Of a stretch of 64,000 nt of DNA, positions 1-12,257 are shown piece after piece. Origin of the DNA: Plicaturopsis crispa FD-325 SS-3 (taxonomy: Eukaryota; Basidiomycota; Agaricomycetes; Amylocorticiales; Amylocorticiaceae); the NCBI GenBank assembly GCA_000827205.1, contig KN832573.1, forward strand, positions 157,610 through 221,609. The letters run 5' to 3'. Position 1 is the stretch's first letter; each line of letters opens with the position of its first letter. A program made the translations under genes and the position numbers. The notes beneath the pieces are model-generated. The model saw only the letters and a list, made by a program, of their open reading frames with translations. It made no database searches and was not told the DNA's origin.

Positions 1-783
1 GCGCACGCGGCAAGAGTGCATCGTTCAGGCGGCGGCACGTGGCGCCCGACGCGTAGGCGACCATGTCAGTGACAAAATGTCGAGCTCATCGTGCGCAACG
101 ATGAGCTCAATTAATTGGTGGCAAATTCAATGTTGTACAGACTGCGGCCAGCGCGCGGCGACGAGCGACGTTGCTGCGCGCCGTGATGCGCGGCAATATT
201 GAGTACATATTTAATTTTTCTACTGATTTTATCGATTTTATCGGTCTTGCCTCCCGCCCTCGGCGTGCCAACGAGAGGTAGCGGAGGCGATGAGCTGTGA
301 AACATAGCCACGGCGGCCACAGTGCAGCTGAGTTACTCAATGCTTGACGCTCCGCATTGAGCAGGTTACATACCCGGGCAGTTGCAATGTCTCCGGGGAG
401 TGGCTGGGGGGTACGCACCTATATGCGGCCAAACCCCTCAAATTTCTTCCTGGCGGCTCGCGGCGACGGTAGATCTGACTAGTCTCTCCTAGACAGACAC
501 CAACAGTCGTTCCTCCATTCTGTAGATCTGACGTCTACGCATTCGCTATGTGCTCACTTCACGTATGTCTTGCTTAACGTTTGAACACGAGTTCCGACAC
601 TTTTGCCCTGGGCACCAGAAAAAGTCAAGGACCTGTTCGTCCAAATATCTTAAATTCCCACTACTATGTGTAATACTCGTATGCAAGTGACCGCGCCCAA
701 CACCTCTACAAATGGTTAAATATCGCTTCTACATGCTAAGAACGCAACCCATGCACAAAACGCGCCCTGGTGGTTGAGAACGT
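1..783. other. Intergenic region at window edge
   Basis: No convincing coding exon was found on either strand. The stretch lies downstream of the P450 that ends at 784 and contains a perfect hairpin (82-108), listed separately. It could include the 3' flank of a gene beyond the left edge. Confidence 0.5.
82..108. repeat. Perfect 11-bp inverted repeat (hairpin)
   Basis: The arm GAGCTCATCGT (82-92) is followed by a 5-base loop and by its exact reverse complement ACGATGAGCTC (98-108). In single-stranded form this would be a strong hairpin. It is not next to a recognised gene start; it lies about 675 bp beyond the P450 stop codon. It could be a transcription-end structure of an unseen neighbour, a palindromic protein-binding site, or chance. 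Confidence 0.7.
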
Positions 784-2875
784 TCAGTACGCGCGCGTGG
801 ACCGCACATACTCCTTGTCCTCCGGCGTGAGATCCTGCTCATACGGCGTGAAGTGCACGGACTGCTCGACGAAGTGCCGCTGGATGAGCTCCGCCTTCTC
901 AGCCGAGCGCGGCGTGATCGTGCAGCGGAACGGCAGCGGCGTCGCATTCACACCCTTTACATACGCACACAAATCAGAACGCATTCGACACAAGTACAGG
1001 GGGGTGATACAGAACGCACCTCAGTAAACGCCCATAGATCAGGAGGCACAATGCCACCCGTCGTCGGGTCCCGCGCCGGTCCAAAGTTGAACGCCCAGAG
1101 GAAGTTGGCGCAGTTGATTTCCTGTTAAATACAGTTAGCTGAGTACCACAAAGGGGACGGTTGACGGAGACGCACAACGCCAGCCTTGCCAGTCCTTATT
1201 CCAGGGCACACGCGACGCCCACCACCGAAGAGCAGGTTCTCGCGGCGCGCAGGGTCGTCAGGTGCATCCAAGCGCACGCCGAGCGGGTGCGCGAGGTAGC
1301 GTTCCGGCCGGAACTTCTCGGGCTCGTCGAAGTAGCGCTCGTCGTGGAAGATAGCCCCTGCATTGCAAGCATGTTGATTAGTATTGCGTTATGTGTGGGG
1401 GAAGGGGAGGGGGGACGCACAGAGGTTGATGAAGAGTGCGGCGCCCTCGGGGAAGTACATGCCATCGATCTGAGGGTGGGAGTCAGCGTGAGGGTGCGGG
1501 CGCGATGGCTGGCTGGGCGGGACTTACGACTTCGTCTTTGGCCATGGCGTGGGGAATCGCTAGGGGGCCAACGGGCCTGAACCGGATCGCCTACTCTCTG
1601 GTCAGTACAAAGAAATGGTTAACAAGCGGACATTGACGCACCTCTTCGATGAATGCGCGCATATACGGGAGATTCTGCATGTCCTCCCACGCGGGTGGGC
1701 GGTCGGGTCCGACGACGGCGTCAATCTCGGCCTGGGCCTTCTTTTGCACTTCCGGGTACGCGGAGAGGAAGAGGATGAGGTCCTGGAGGATAGCAGAGGA
1801 AGTGTCCGAGCCTTCGAGAAGTGTGCCGCCGAGGTTCCTGTCCACACGGTCAGCGCCGCACAAAATACAAGCAAAGCAGACGAGCTCACAGGAGCATAAG
1901 ATCCGAGAGACCCCACTCCTTGCGGTTAGCGTACGCCTCCTCGAGGAACGCGCCGTTGCCCTTCCCGCTGTCGACCCTGTTCTTCACGAGGCTGAGCAGC
2001 TGGCCGAAGAGCGCCTCCTGCCGGCGGCGCACGCCCATGACCTGGCGCTTCCACGCGGCGAAGCGCTCGGGCACCCAGTTGAGGATCGGGAAGAGGTCGA
2101 CGGGCGGGAGCTTGCCAAGCTCGAGCACGTACATGAAGTCGAGCTGCAGCTGCGTGAAGGTCTTCGCCTCGTACGTGCTGGAGCGCGGCGCGCGGTGGCC
2201 GTAGATGATGGTGAGGAAGAAGGATGTCGTCAGGCGCGAGATGTCGTCGTAGAAGTTCTGGAGAATGCATTAGGTTAATGGGTTGTAGGCTAGAAAGACG
2301 GGGAGCGCGCACGTCAGGGTTGCGGAGCATGTCCCACATGAGCTGTGCGGCCTCGGCACGCTGTACAGGCTTGAACTTGTCCATGTTCTCAGCCTTCAGC
2401 ATCGTCATGGCTGCGCGCCGCAAGGTCTTCCATGTGTCGTTCGCTGCGCCAAGACGTCAGTCTGTATGTCCGACAGACACCACGGAGGGTCATGTAACTC
2501 ACCGAATCTGCCGGTACCGATATTAAGGTTGTCCGGAGTAATCATGTCTGCCACGATACTCTCGGGACGATTCGAAGTCACCGCACCGCGCTTGTCGATG
2601 ACCTCCTTCACGGCAGTCGGCGAGTTGAGCACGATCAACGTCTGGTTCATCACCTTCAGCGAGAAGATCTCGCCATACTGCTTCGACCACTCCGTGAACT
2701 GATAATGCGGCCATTTCTTGGGGAACTGGAAAAGGTTTCCGAAATAAGGAATGGTGGGAGGGCCGGGGGGTAGGCCTTTGGGCCGCTGGCCTGAAGTGAA
2801 GATGTTGTACGCTAGGTACACCGCGACGGGCACGAGTATGGCGAGCGCGGTGGTGGGGCCCAGTTCGAACGCCAT
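784..2875 (-). CDS. Cytochrome P450 monooxygenase (paralog of the 12.3 kb P450)
   Basis: Predicted haem-thiolate monooxygenase anchored in the ER by its N-terminal hydrophobic helix. From the ATG at 2875 the protein begins MAFELGPTTALAILVPVAVY, followed by the proline-rich hinge LPPGPPTIPYFGN. The I-helix oxygen-activation region reads GTLLEGSDTSSA, and the haem loop reads FGGGRRVCPGI with the axial Cys near 1210. The last exon runs from FRCTITPRS to a stop at 784-786. Multiple short GT-AG introns interrupt it. Just after the haem Cys the sequence is IRTGKAGV, less typical than the IAFAKTSL of its paralog; this may be real divergence or an exon-edge artefact. It is transcribed divergently from the ABC transporter. 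The family resembles fungal P450s commonly labelled O-methylsterigmatocystin oxidoreductase-like; the substrate is unknown. Confidence 0.9.
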
Positions 2876-4850
2876 GGCGTTGAATAAGATCTGGGAAGGT
2901 GGAGGGGGCGGAGACGGGGGCTTCTTCGAGAATCATTGCGAGTAGTCGCTTTTGTAAACGATACGAGTGGTGTGCGGAGGGCTTTGCAATCGCCAGTCAG
3001 GGCATGGCCTAGCCACCGGCACTGCTCACTGTGATAGGATGTGAGTAACGCTTTGCAGGGGAAAATGGCCTCTGATGGCAGGCACACTCACAGGAATATG
3101 CGAATTGGGAATCGCCGCTGCCCATTCGGATACGATACAACGCTGTACTATCGGCGGGCATTAGATTCCGGATAACAAGACCTCGCGTTTGAGTACGTTC
3201 TGTGGCCTTGGACTCTGGAGCTTGACCTAGCTTGACGTAGAACCATGGACGCAGTACAGTTATTAGAAAGTTGTTCAGGGCAGTCGATGTCCATTCAAGT
3301 TGTGCAAGAGCGCCGTGTTAACTTCTCGACAATTTCGATGCCAGATTGCGACTTTGTGCAGAAGGAGTTCACGTAGTTCTCTTGTAAAATCGATGTGTCG
3401 GTCAGGTGTCGGTTCCTCGTATATCAAGTTGACGCTGGACGTTGAGTGAGATCAAGAACAGCGGCGCTGTGCGCGCTTGTTGTGCGCCTCGCCGGCCAGA
3501 CGCGACGGGATTCGGAACCCTGAGGCAGACCTTCTTGCTCTCAACGACCACGTCGGACGCGTCCTCGACGCGCCCATATCTGTTCACCATATGCGAGTGA
3601 TTGCTCGAAATCTTCAGCTGCCAGGAAATGTTGCTCGTATGACGCGGTACTCAGAACGCGACCCCGCTCCCCCAAACCTGTCCCCATGATCAGGCGCTCG
3701 GTCCAGCGCAGGTCCAGCGCTCCGAGCCTGCTACGGTCGCCTGACTGTACTTACCAGACGGAAATATCATAAGAGCGCTATGAACATGGTTCCGGGGTGT
3801 AATGCATGACGCTGGTGAGCAGTGAAATACTTGAAAGATGAGGCTCGTGTGGGGCACTAAGTTCTGGCCGGATGTTCTATACTTATAGACTTGGGCCTCG
3901 GAGGTGCCGTCATGACAAGGAACATTATGGAAGGAGAAATGAAAGCAATCAAGTCTATCTCCGCGCGCAAGACGGCGCATGACTTTGACCGCCACCGCGG
4001 TCCAGTGAAACTTTGCGAGGCGATAGCATAGCGAGCAAGCGCCCCCCATTTTGAAGGGATGCCATGCATCCGATGGGATTGCTCATATCTGGCTTCAGCA
4101 TACTGCAAGGCCTCCATGCCCACTCGAGCATGGTCCGGTGCCATCTCTGGATTTTTAACACAATAGACTACGCCCGTACTCAACGCTACGCCTTTTTGCT
4201 GTTCCGATGGTATTGACCAATTTCTTTCTCAAGTCCGTATACAACGCTCACGTCATTTCCCGCCGGATCAAGTCTCCGATTGCAAATCAATTGCACTTGA
4301 ACTGCATTGCTATTCCGGGTCTCATTGTGGGCCAAGGCAATTCAAACTCTACGCCGCCCTTCACATTCAAACGGATACGTACTTACATGGGCGCCCCGCC
4401 GCATTGCCCGAAGGTGAGCCACCCCGTATTAGCATATATCCTCAACTTTACGCGAATTTCAAGTGAACCACTTCCCAGCCGCCTTGAGCGCAGACGATAA
4501 GACACACCGAGGCGAGCAGTCGTCCCAGTTTGCAGTGTGGCGCCGTCCCAGGCGGAGCAAAGAATTTGAATTGAAACTCCGCGACTGTGCCCGATGGCCA
4601 GAAAGAGCAATTCACGTCGTGATAGTCGCCGGCGTAAGCAGCTTTATGCCAGACTTACCAAGTACTGACGCCCATACCCAGCCTCACGCCTCCTTCACCC
4701 CGCAGACCATTAAAAGCCTTCGCGAAGGTGCCCCATGGTTTCTTCGACCCCCGCCCATACCGCCGTCGACTGTAGGCGTGCTTTTAATCTTCCCCTACTC
4801 TCCCAGACCAATAATTCCCTACACGCTCTGCACGACCCTAGACGACCGCC
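2876..4850. other. Divergent intergenic region, P450 / ABC transporter
   Basis: About 2 kb separates two divergently transcribed starts, so both promoters must lie here. Pyrimidine-rich tracts occur just before the ABC start (about 4780-4850), as is usual for basidiomycete promoters. No reading frame resembles a known protein, and no transposon ends were recognised. Confidence 0.5.
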
Positions 4851-7800
4851 ATGGACGGAGAACGTCCACCCGTAATTTCTATATCGTCCGCGCGCCTGCG
4901 GACCGCTTTCGAAAATGAGAACACCAGCGAACCCAGTTTCTCCAACATCGAGCTCGTGAACATTGGGCCCAAGCTCGACAATGTGTTCCACCTTAGCGGG
5001 ACCCAGGGCGCGCCGCTGCGCGAGACCGAGACACTCGTTGAAGAGAAGGGCGACAGCCCCTTTGACTTCAAGTCGACGCTGGACAAAGACAAGAAGCAGA
5101 GGGATGCGATGGGCCTTGGCGGCAGGGAGCTGCCTGTGGCTTTTTCGGTGCGTTGCTCGATGTTCACGAGATGGCAAGATTGTGCTAATACTTTTCGTGA
5201 GTAGGGTCTAACGGTTACTGGCGAGGCATCAGGCGCGCGGTACCAGCCAACGATCGGTTCAATCCTGAACCCCGTCAACCTTGCGAAGAAGGTTCTCGAG
5301 CTACGCAGACCCACACCCGCGAAGCCCATTCTCCACCAATTTGAGGGCGCAGTGAAGTCCGGAGAAATGCTGCGTTCGTCGTTTCCTAATTTTCTTATGT
5401 GCGATCGGTACTTATGTGAGTTTAGTCGTCCTTGGACGGCCTGGGTCGGGCTGCTCCACATTCCTGAAGACGCTCGCTAACCATCGCGAGGCGTACACTC
5501 GGATCGACGGGGAGGTCGTATACGGCGATGGTATCGACTCCAAAGAGCTGCAGAGGCGTTTCCGTGGTGACGTTGGGTACAGTGCGGAAGAGTGCGTGCC
5601 TATCTCAAAGCTTGCTACGCATCTATCTAACATGTTTTCACAGCGACGTACACCTCCCAACATTGACGGTGGGCCAAACGCTGGAAGTATCAACTACGTC
5701 CCGCACGCCTGCACGGAAAGCACGCCTCGCCAATGTGACGCGGAAGCAGTTCCAGGAACGTACTATCGATATTCTGGTCAAGTACGTGCACATCCCTCCT
5801 CTCCGTATATGTCGGTACTGAGACAATCTTCAGCGTTTTCGGGCTGAAAGGGGCCGTCAACACGGTTGTTGGAGACGAGAATCTGCGTGGTGTGAGTGGA
5901 GGAGAGAAGAAGCGTGTTTCCATCGCCGAGATGATGAGCACGCGCGTCAAGCTCGGGTGCTGGGACAAGTGCGGCGTCCTTCATTCATTGGCTCAAGCAC
6001 TTGCTAACCATAAATTCCGTAAAGTTCCACGCGTGGTCTCGACGCCTCCACTGCGCTCGAGTTTGCACGCGCTCTGCGCACCGCCACGGACATGGTGAAC
6101 CTCACCACCGTTGTGTCGATCTACCAGGTGCCCGACCGCATCACGAACGTCTTCGACAAAATCTGCCTCATCTACGAGGGGCACATGATCTACTTCGGCC
6201 CCGCACACCGCGCGCGCGACTACTTCGTCGAGATGGGCTTCGAGCAGAAGCACCGCCAGACGACCGCGGACTTCCTCGTCGGCATCACGAACCCGTATGA
6301 GCGCACCGCGCGCGCGGGGTGGGAGACGCGCGTCCCGCGCACGCCGCAGGAGTTCGTCCGTTACTTCCGCCGGCACCCGATCGGGCAGGCGAACGCGGCG
6401 GAGGCGCTGGAGATGATCGAGAGCGGGAAGCGCAACAGGAACGGGCGCGAGCAGTACAAGCTCAACGCCGTCGCCGAGAAGGCGCGTGGCGTGCCCATGT
6501 CCAGCGCCTACACCATCGTGCGTTTTTGCGTCCCTCTTCATGTGTATGTGATATGGCTAACACATCGTGCCGTCCACAGAGCATACCGGCCCAGATTCGG
6601 GAGATCATGCGCCGGCGTTTCCTGCTCATCAAGAACGACCCTTCGCAGATCATCCAGATCGTCAACTTCTTGTTCTCCGCTACGCTGACAGGTAGTGTGT
6701 ACTTGAAGCTCAAGCAAACCACCGATGCGTATTTCTCGCGCGGAGGAGTGCTCTTCTTCTCTGTGCTCTTCGGCACGATGCAGAACTCGGCTGAGATTCC
6801 GAGCATGTACGCGCAGCGTCCGGTCGTGGCGCGGCACATGAAGTCTGGGATGTGTACGTCGTTTCCATTTGGTGTCATCTTCGTTCGCTGACCCGTTTTG
6901 CGCCACAGTCTACCCCTTCATCGATGCCTTGGCTATCAGTGAGTGTTTCTGCGGATCGCCTTGAATGTTTAGACTAAACTCGTCCCTCGTACAGCTGTCG
7001 TCGACGCCCCCATCACCTTAATCACCCAAATCCTCTTCTCTGTCGTCGTCTATTGGATGGCCGGGCTTCAGAAACACGCGGCCAACTTCTTCATATTTAT
7101 TCTCTTTATCACGTTCATCAATCTCACGACCAAAGGTTCGAGCTACTCGACACTCCGGGGGAAGACCACACACTGATCGTTTTTTGGATCATCAGCGTTC
7201 TTCCGTGCGCTAGCAGCGAGTTTCAGGCAGAAGGCTACGGCAATGGGCATTTCAGGAATCTTCTTGCTCGTGTTTGTTTTGTATACTGGATATTTGATTC
7301 CCTTGCCAAGGTATGTTCCTGTGCTCTCTGCACTGACAACGACTTACGGAGGGTATGTTTCTCTACAGCATGATAGGTGCTTTGCGATGGCTCACTTGGA
7401 TCAATCCGCTTCATTATGGTTACGAGGTGAACTTCTTGCCTTCTTCGTTCCGCATCTTAATGCTGATCTGTCTGACAGGCTTTGATATCAAATGAATTCC
7501 ATAACCTTGAGGGACTCTGTACCTCACTGGTTCCAACCGGCCCTGGTACGTAGTCATATCGCAGACTGGGATGGCTGTATGTTGACTGACCTACTATATG
7601 CTAGGCTACGAGGACATTACGCTCACCAATCAGGCATGCACACTCGTCGGCTCTCAAAGTGGTCGTGCCACCGTCAACGGAGACAAATACATTGCTTTGG
7701 CCTTCAACTTCTCTTACGGGCACATGTGGAGGTGCGTACTACCCTGTCTGAGCCGCCCATGCGTGCCAGCATTTCTGACCATCCTCCAGGAATTTCGGCA

Positions 7801-10760
7801 TTCTCGTCGCATTCTGGCTTGCCTTCGTCGCGTGGTTCTCCTATGCGACGGAGCGCGCTGGCATGGTCCCCGAGAGCACCTCGCAGCACCTCTACAAGCA
7901 GGGTGCGAAGATCCCCGAGCACGACGAGGAGAGCGAACCGAGCCCAGGCGACGCCGAGCAGGGGGGCCGCATCGAGGAGGTCCTGCGCGACTACATGCAG
8001 CGCCGGCAGTCCACCGCCTCAGAGCAGATCGGCTCGTCTCGCGTGTTCTCGTGGCAGCACCTCAACTACGACGTATTCCCCGGCGGTGATAAGAAGCGCC
8101 TGTTGAACGATATCTCTGGCTACGTCGTTCCCGGAAAACTGGTTAGTTGACTTGCGTTGTTGGGTACATGCACTGGCGCTGACTTCGACTGGCAGACGGC
8201 GCTGATGGGTGAGACCGGTGCTGGAAAGACCACGCTGCTTAACGTGTTGGCGCAGCGGGTGTCCACTGGCGTTATCACTGGTGACCTGCTCGTTGACGGA
8301 TCGCCTCTACCACGGGACTTCGCAAGGCAGACCGGATACTGCCAGCAAATGGGTGTGTGACACTTCATCATATCTAAGTGCTCGAACAGAGTCTCATGTA
8401 CTATCTTTGTCTTCCAGATATACATCTCGACACCAGCAGTATGTGTTCCTCTCAGTTTCCTCCCCGTGCCTGTACTGATTCGTCTTTTCAGCTGTTCGCG
8501 AGGCACTTATGTTCTCTGCACTTCTCAGGCAGCCGGCTTCGGTCTCCGTCGAGGAGAAGCGTGCTTAGTGCGTTCGTTTCAAACAATCCTTTGACAGGAT
8601 CTGACCTTTTGTTTTACAGCGTTGAGGAAGTGATCAAGATGTGCGAAATGGAGGATTACGCAGACGCCATCGTCGGCTCAGGCAGCCAAGGTCTGAGCGT
8701 CGAAAGGCGGAAGCGTTTGACTATCGGCGTCGAGCTTGCTGCTAAGGTGCGTCTATGTGATTACGATCTCGGCATCACGCTTACATTGCCCCCGCATCAG
8801 CCCCAATTGCTCCTCTTCCTCGACGAGCCTACCTCCGGTCTCGACAGTCAGTCTGCATGGCAAATTGTCACCTTCTTGAAGACGCTCGCCGACCGCGGCC
8901 AAGCCATCCTGTGCACGTGAGTCCCCCCCACATAGATCTTCAATGGACCAGCATTAACGATGCCACACAGTATCCACCAGCCGTCCTCTGAGCTCTTCCA
9001 GCAGTTCGACCGCGTGCTGCTCCTGCAGAAGGGAGGACGGACAGTCTACTTCGGCGACCTTGGACACAACGCGGAGACCCTTATCGACTACTTCGAGCGC
9101 AACGGCGGGCGGCACTGCGAGGTCGACGAAAACCCAGCAGAGTACATCCTCGACGTCATCGGCGCGGGCGCGACCGCCAAGGCTGCAATCGACTGGCACG
9201 CGACGTGGAAGCGCTCTGGCGAACGCGACGCCGTCGACGCCGAGCTGCAGCGCCTCGCGGCGCGCAGGCACGACGTTGCGGGGCCGGCCAACGAACAGGT
9301 GGCCGAATACGCCGCGTCGTTCAGCACGCAGTTCTCTGCACTGTATACACGCTCGATCCAGAACTACATGCGCAACCCGTCGTACATTCTCAGCAAGTTC
9401 ATTCTCAACATCAGTGCAGGTGAGTAGGCCGTGCGAGTGCAGGGTCGTGCATGACCAGACGCTGATAGGTGTTTGTCCTCGCAGGGCTCTTTATCGGATT
9501 TACGTTCTTCAAGGCAAAGGACTCGCAACAGGGCCTGCAAAACAAACTCTTCGGCGTGTTCATTCCTTGTGAGTTTTGTTCTCCGTTCCGCTGTTTGCGT
9601 TGCGTGCTAACGTCCGGATAGCGACGCTCATGTCGCTGTCGCTCAGTAACCAGCTGCAGGTGCCGTTCATGTGAGTGCCTGAGCACGCCTTCGACGAGGG
9701 CTGTCACTGACTCGTTTCTGGGCACAGTAACTTCCGCACCATATGGGAGGCACGTGAGAAGGCTAGCAAGATGTACCACTGGATCCCGCTCACCACGACC
9801 AGCATCGTGCGTCCCCTTGACTTGTCTGTGTCGATGCGCGTACTGACGGGCCTGCGTGCAGGCCGTTGAACTACCTTTCAACATCATAAGCGCGACGTTC
9901 TTCTTCTTCTGTTGGTACTGGACCGTAGGCTTCCCGAACGACTCGGACCGTGTCGGTTACCAAGTGCGTGCACCGTGACATTGTTGACTGTGCGCGCAAG
10001 CTGACCATGAGTACAGTGGCTCATGATCTCGTTCTTGTTCCCGCTGTACTTCGCGACGTTCGCACAGTGGACGGCGGCAATGGCGTCGAACCCGCAAGGA
10101 GCGGCGCTCGCGTTCACGGGCTTCTTCGCGTTCGGGATCACGTTCAACGGAGTGATGCAGCCGTTCTCGCACCTCATCACCTTCTGGCACTGGACGTGCG
10201 TGTCCTCTCTTGTGTCGGTTATGGGATTCTACTAACGCACTGTCTACAGATACTTCCTCTCCCCGTTCACGCACCTGATCGACGGGCTGTTCTCCAACGG
10301 CGTCGGCGGGCAGCGCATCGTGTGTGCGGCGACGGAGCTGACGACGATTGTGCCGCCGGACGGGCAAACGTGCGGGGACTACCTCGGTCGGTTCATCGCG
10401 GCGAGCGGTGGGTACCTCGTGGACGTTAACGCGACGACCGGGTGCGAGTACTGCTCGATGAGCAGCGCGGACACGTATCTGTGCGTGCTCATTCCGCTCA
10501 TCTGATTCTTCGCGTGCTGATGCTGACGCATCTTCTTCTGCAGCACGTCCCTGAACATGTCGTTCTCGAACCGGTGGCGCAACGCCGGATTCATGTTCTG
10601 CTACATTTCATTCAACGTGTGTTTCTCCGCTCGTGTTTTTGTCGTGAATGTGCCACTGACGCTGCGACAGATCTTCCTCACGTATCTGCTCACGTATCTG
10701 TTCCAAGTCCGCAAGGGCTTGCCGCTGCCGTCGTTCAAGCGGTCGAAGAAGTCGGCATGA
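4851..10760 (+). CDS. PDR-type ABC transporter (ABCG full-length efflux pump)
   Basis: Predicted plasma-membrane drug or metabolite exporter with the layout NBD1-TMD1-NBD2-TMD2. NBD1 has the fungal PDR-type degenerate Walker A GRPGSGCS (Cys instead of Lys, about 5440), the signature [13 protein letters not shown] (about 5890), and after a spliced junction the Walker B region ending NSTRGLDAS (about 6030). NBD2 has a canonical Walker [10 protein letters not shown] (about 8210), the variant C-loop [12 protein letters not shown] (about 8695) and Walker [15 protein letters not shown] (about 8810). Hydrophobic blocks follow each NBD. The C-terminus ends [12 protein letters not shown]. This asymmetric pair of ATP sites is normal for Pdr5/Cdr1 relatives. 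The ATG at 4851 opens a frame that continues through the conserved PDR N-terminal region. Paralogous P450s on both sides suggest it exports an oxidised metabolite or a xenobiotic; that link is inference. Confidence 0.93.
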
Positions 10761-12257
10761 TGCTCTTGATGATTCTGTAATTTAGGCCTGCGTGAATGGA
10801 CTGCTATTGATTTCGCGTATAGATGATGATGATTGATGTATCATTTGGAAATATTGTAGTGATTCATAATTATTTATGTTCTGGGTTTGACCTTCGACTC
10901 CTCCGAGCTTGCAAATAGCAAGCCTGTCAGATGAAGATACAGCAAACGGCGCGCCAAGTGAGCTTCGCAAGGCATTGCATGCAAGGCCCCAATAATTTCC
11001 CATTCATGCACGGTAATGCACTGCGTATGCTCTCTCTACGACTATTGATCTGTACGGTGGGGCCCCGGGGGTCATTTCCAAATCCAAAATAGGCAGGCAT
11101 TGGCCGACTTCCTTTGTTTGTTTGGACATGAGTTCACAGCCAAACAACGCGAGCAACTCAGCCACTGACATCGCTAGACGCGGCGGCCGGCTGTCACTGT
11201 CACTGAGACTTTGTTGCCCTTTTTTCATGTTCTCGTGTTCTGCGTCGATTCCAGCTTTCCGTTCTCGATCCTATGCTCAATTCAATCCTGACGCTTCATA
11301 CCGGCGAGCCGCATTCAAGATGTCAGTTTGTGCTCGATTTTACGCTATCGTTTCATCCACCAGCGCCTGCGTCGAAAATAGGGAAAACCCAGCGCTCAGT
11401 ACGGTGATCGTGGCTCAGCCCTGTAGAATACACGCAGGCCATCTGTAGATCTCGCTCTACATTCTACGCTTCAGAGATGTATGACACTCAGTAAGCGGAC
11501 ATTGTACTGGTAGCGCCGACGCGTGCTATGGTAGTAACCACACATGACGAACCTTGAAAACTCACCAACTCTGCACACCTTTGGTGCTTGGTACCCGGGT
11601 CATCGATATCTGCCATCATCGCGCGGCATATTAGTGTCTCCAACCTCTCGATCCACACAGGGGCGCGAACAGCCTCGGTCCTCGAATGCACAGCGGCCGC
11701 AACACTGCGGCGACATGTCGCCAACAGTCTATCCAACCGTTTGTAATGTCAGCCGGTAAACTGGTGCGTATAATCGTACTCAATCCAAACTATATTTTTA
11801 CTGACTCTAAAATGCAGTTGACATATGTTTCGCGGAGGGCCGTCTTCGTCACAGCCTCGTTTACGGCGTACAAACATGAATTTTGAATGCGCTTTATGAC
11901 GTCTGAACGCTCCGGCCACAGAAAGCAGTGCCCATACCATCTTCTTTATGGGCGTCAAGGAGTCATTCCCTGCGAGCCACATTCCGACGCCGTGTCCAGG
12001 TCTGGCGTGCCTGTCCATCGCTTCCCGAAATCATAGAAACATAGCCACTTCATCTGTGCACTTCCCCGAGATGGTGGGCCGCAAACCATCACTACTCATC
12101 CATTTGTTAGTCTAGCCCCCTGCGCTCCCCCGTCATCTACGGCCTGTCCCAGCCCCGCACGGCATACCACCAGCCCTCGCACAATACAGCGCCCTATTAA
12201 ACCAGGCCCAATTGTGGTTCTCTTATTCATCCCACACTCACCCACTCCACCAGCAAG
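10761..12257. other. Intergenic region between ABC transporter and P450
   Basis: About 1.5 kb with no convincing exon. It holds the ABC 3' flank and the promoter of the downstream P450; a TATTAAA motif sits at 12195-12201. Nothing else was recognised. Confidence 0.5.
12195..12201 (+). promoter_or_regulatory. TATA-like element of the P450 at 12258
   Basis: TATTAAA lies about 57 bp before the ATG, with C/T-rich sequence following. Position and composition fit a basidiomycete core promoter; not proven. Confidence 0.4.
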
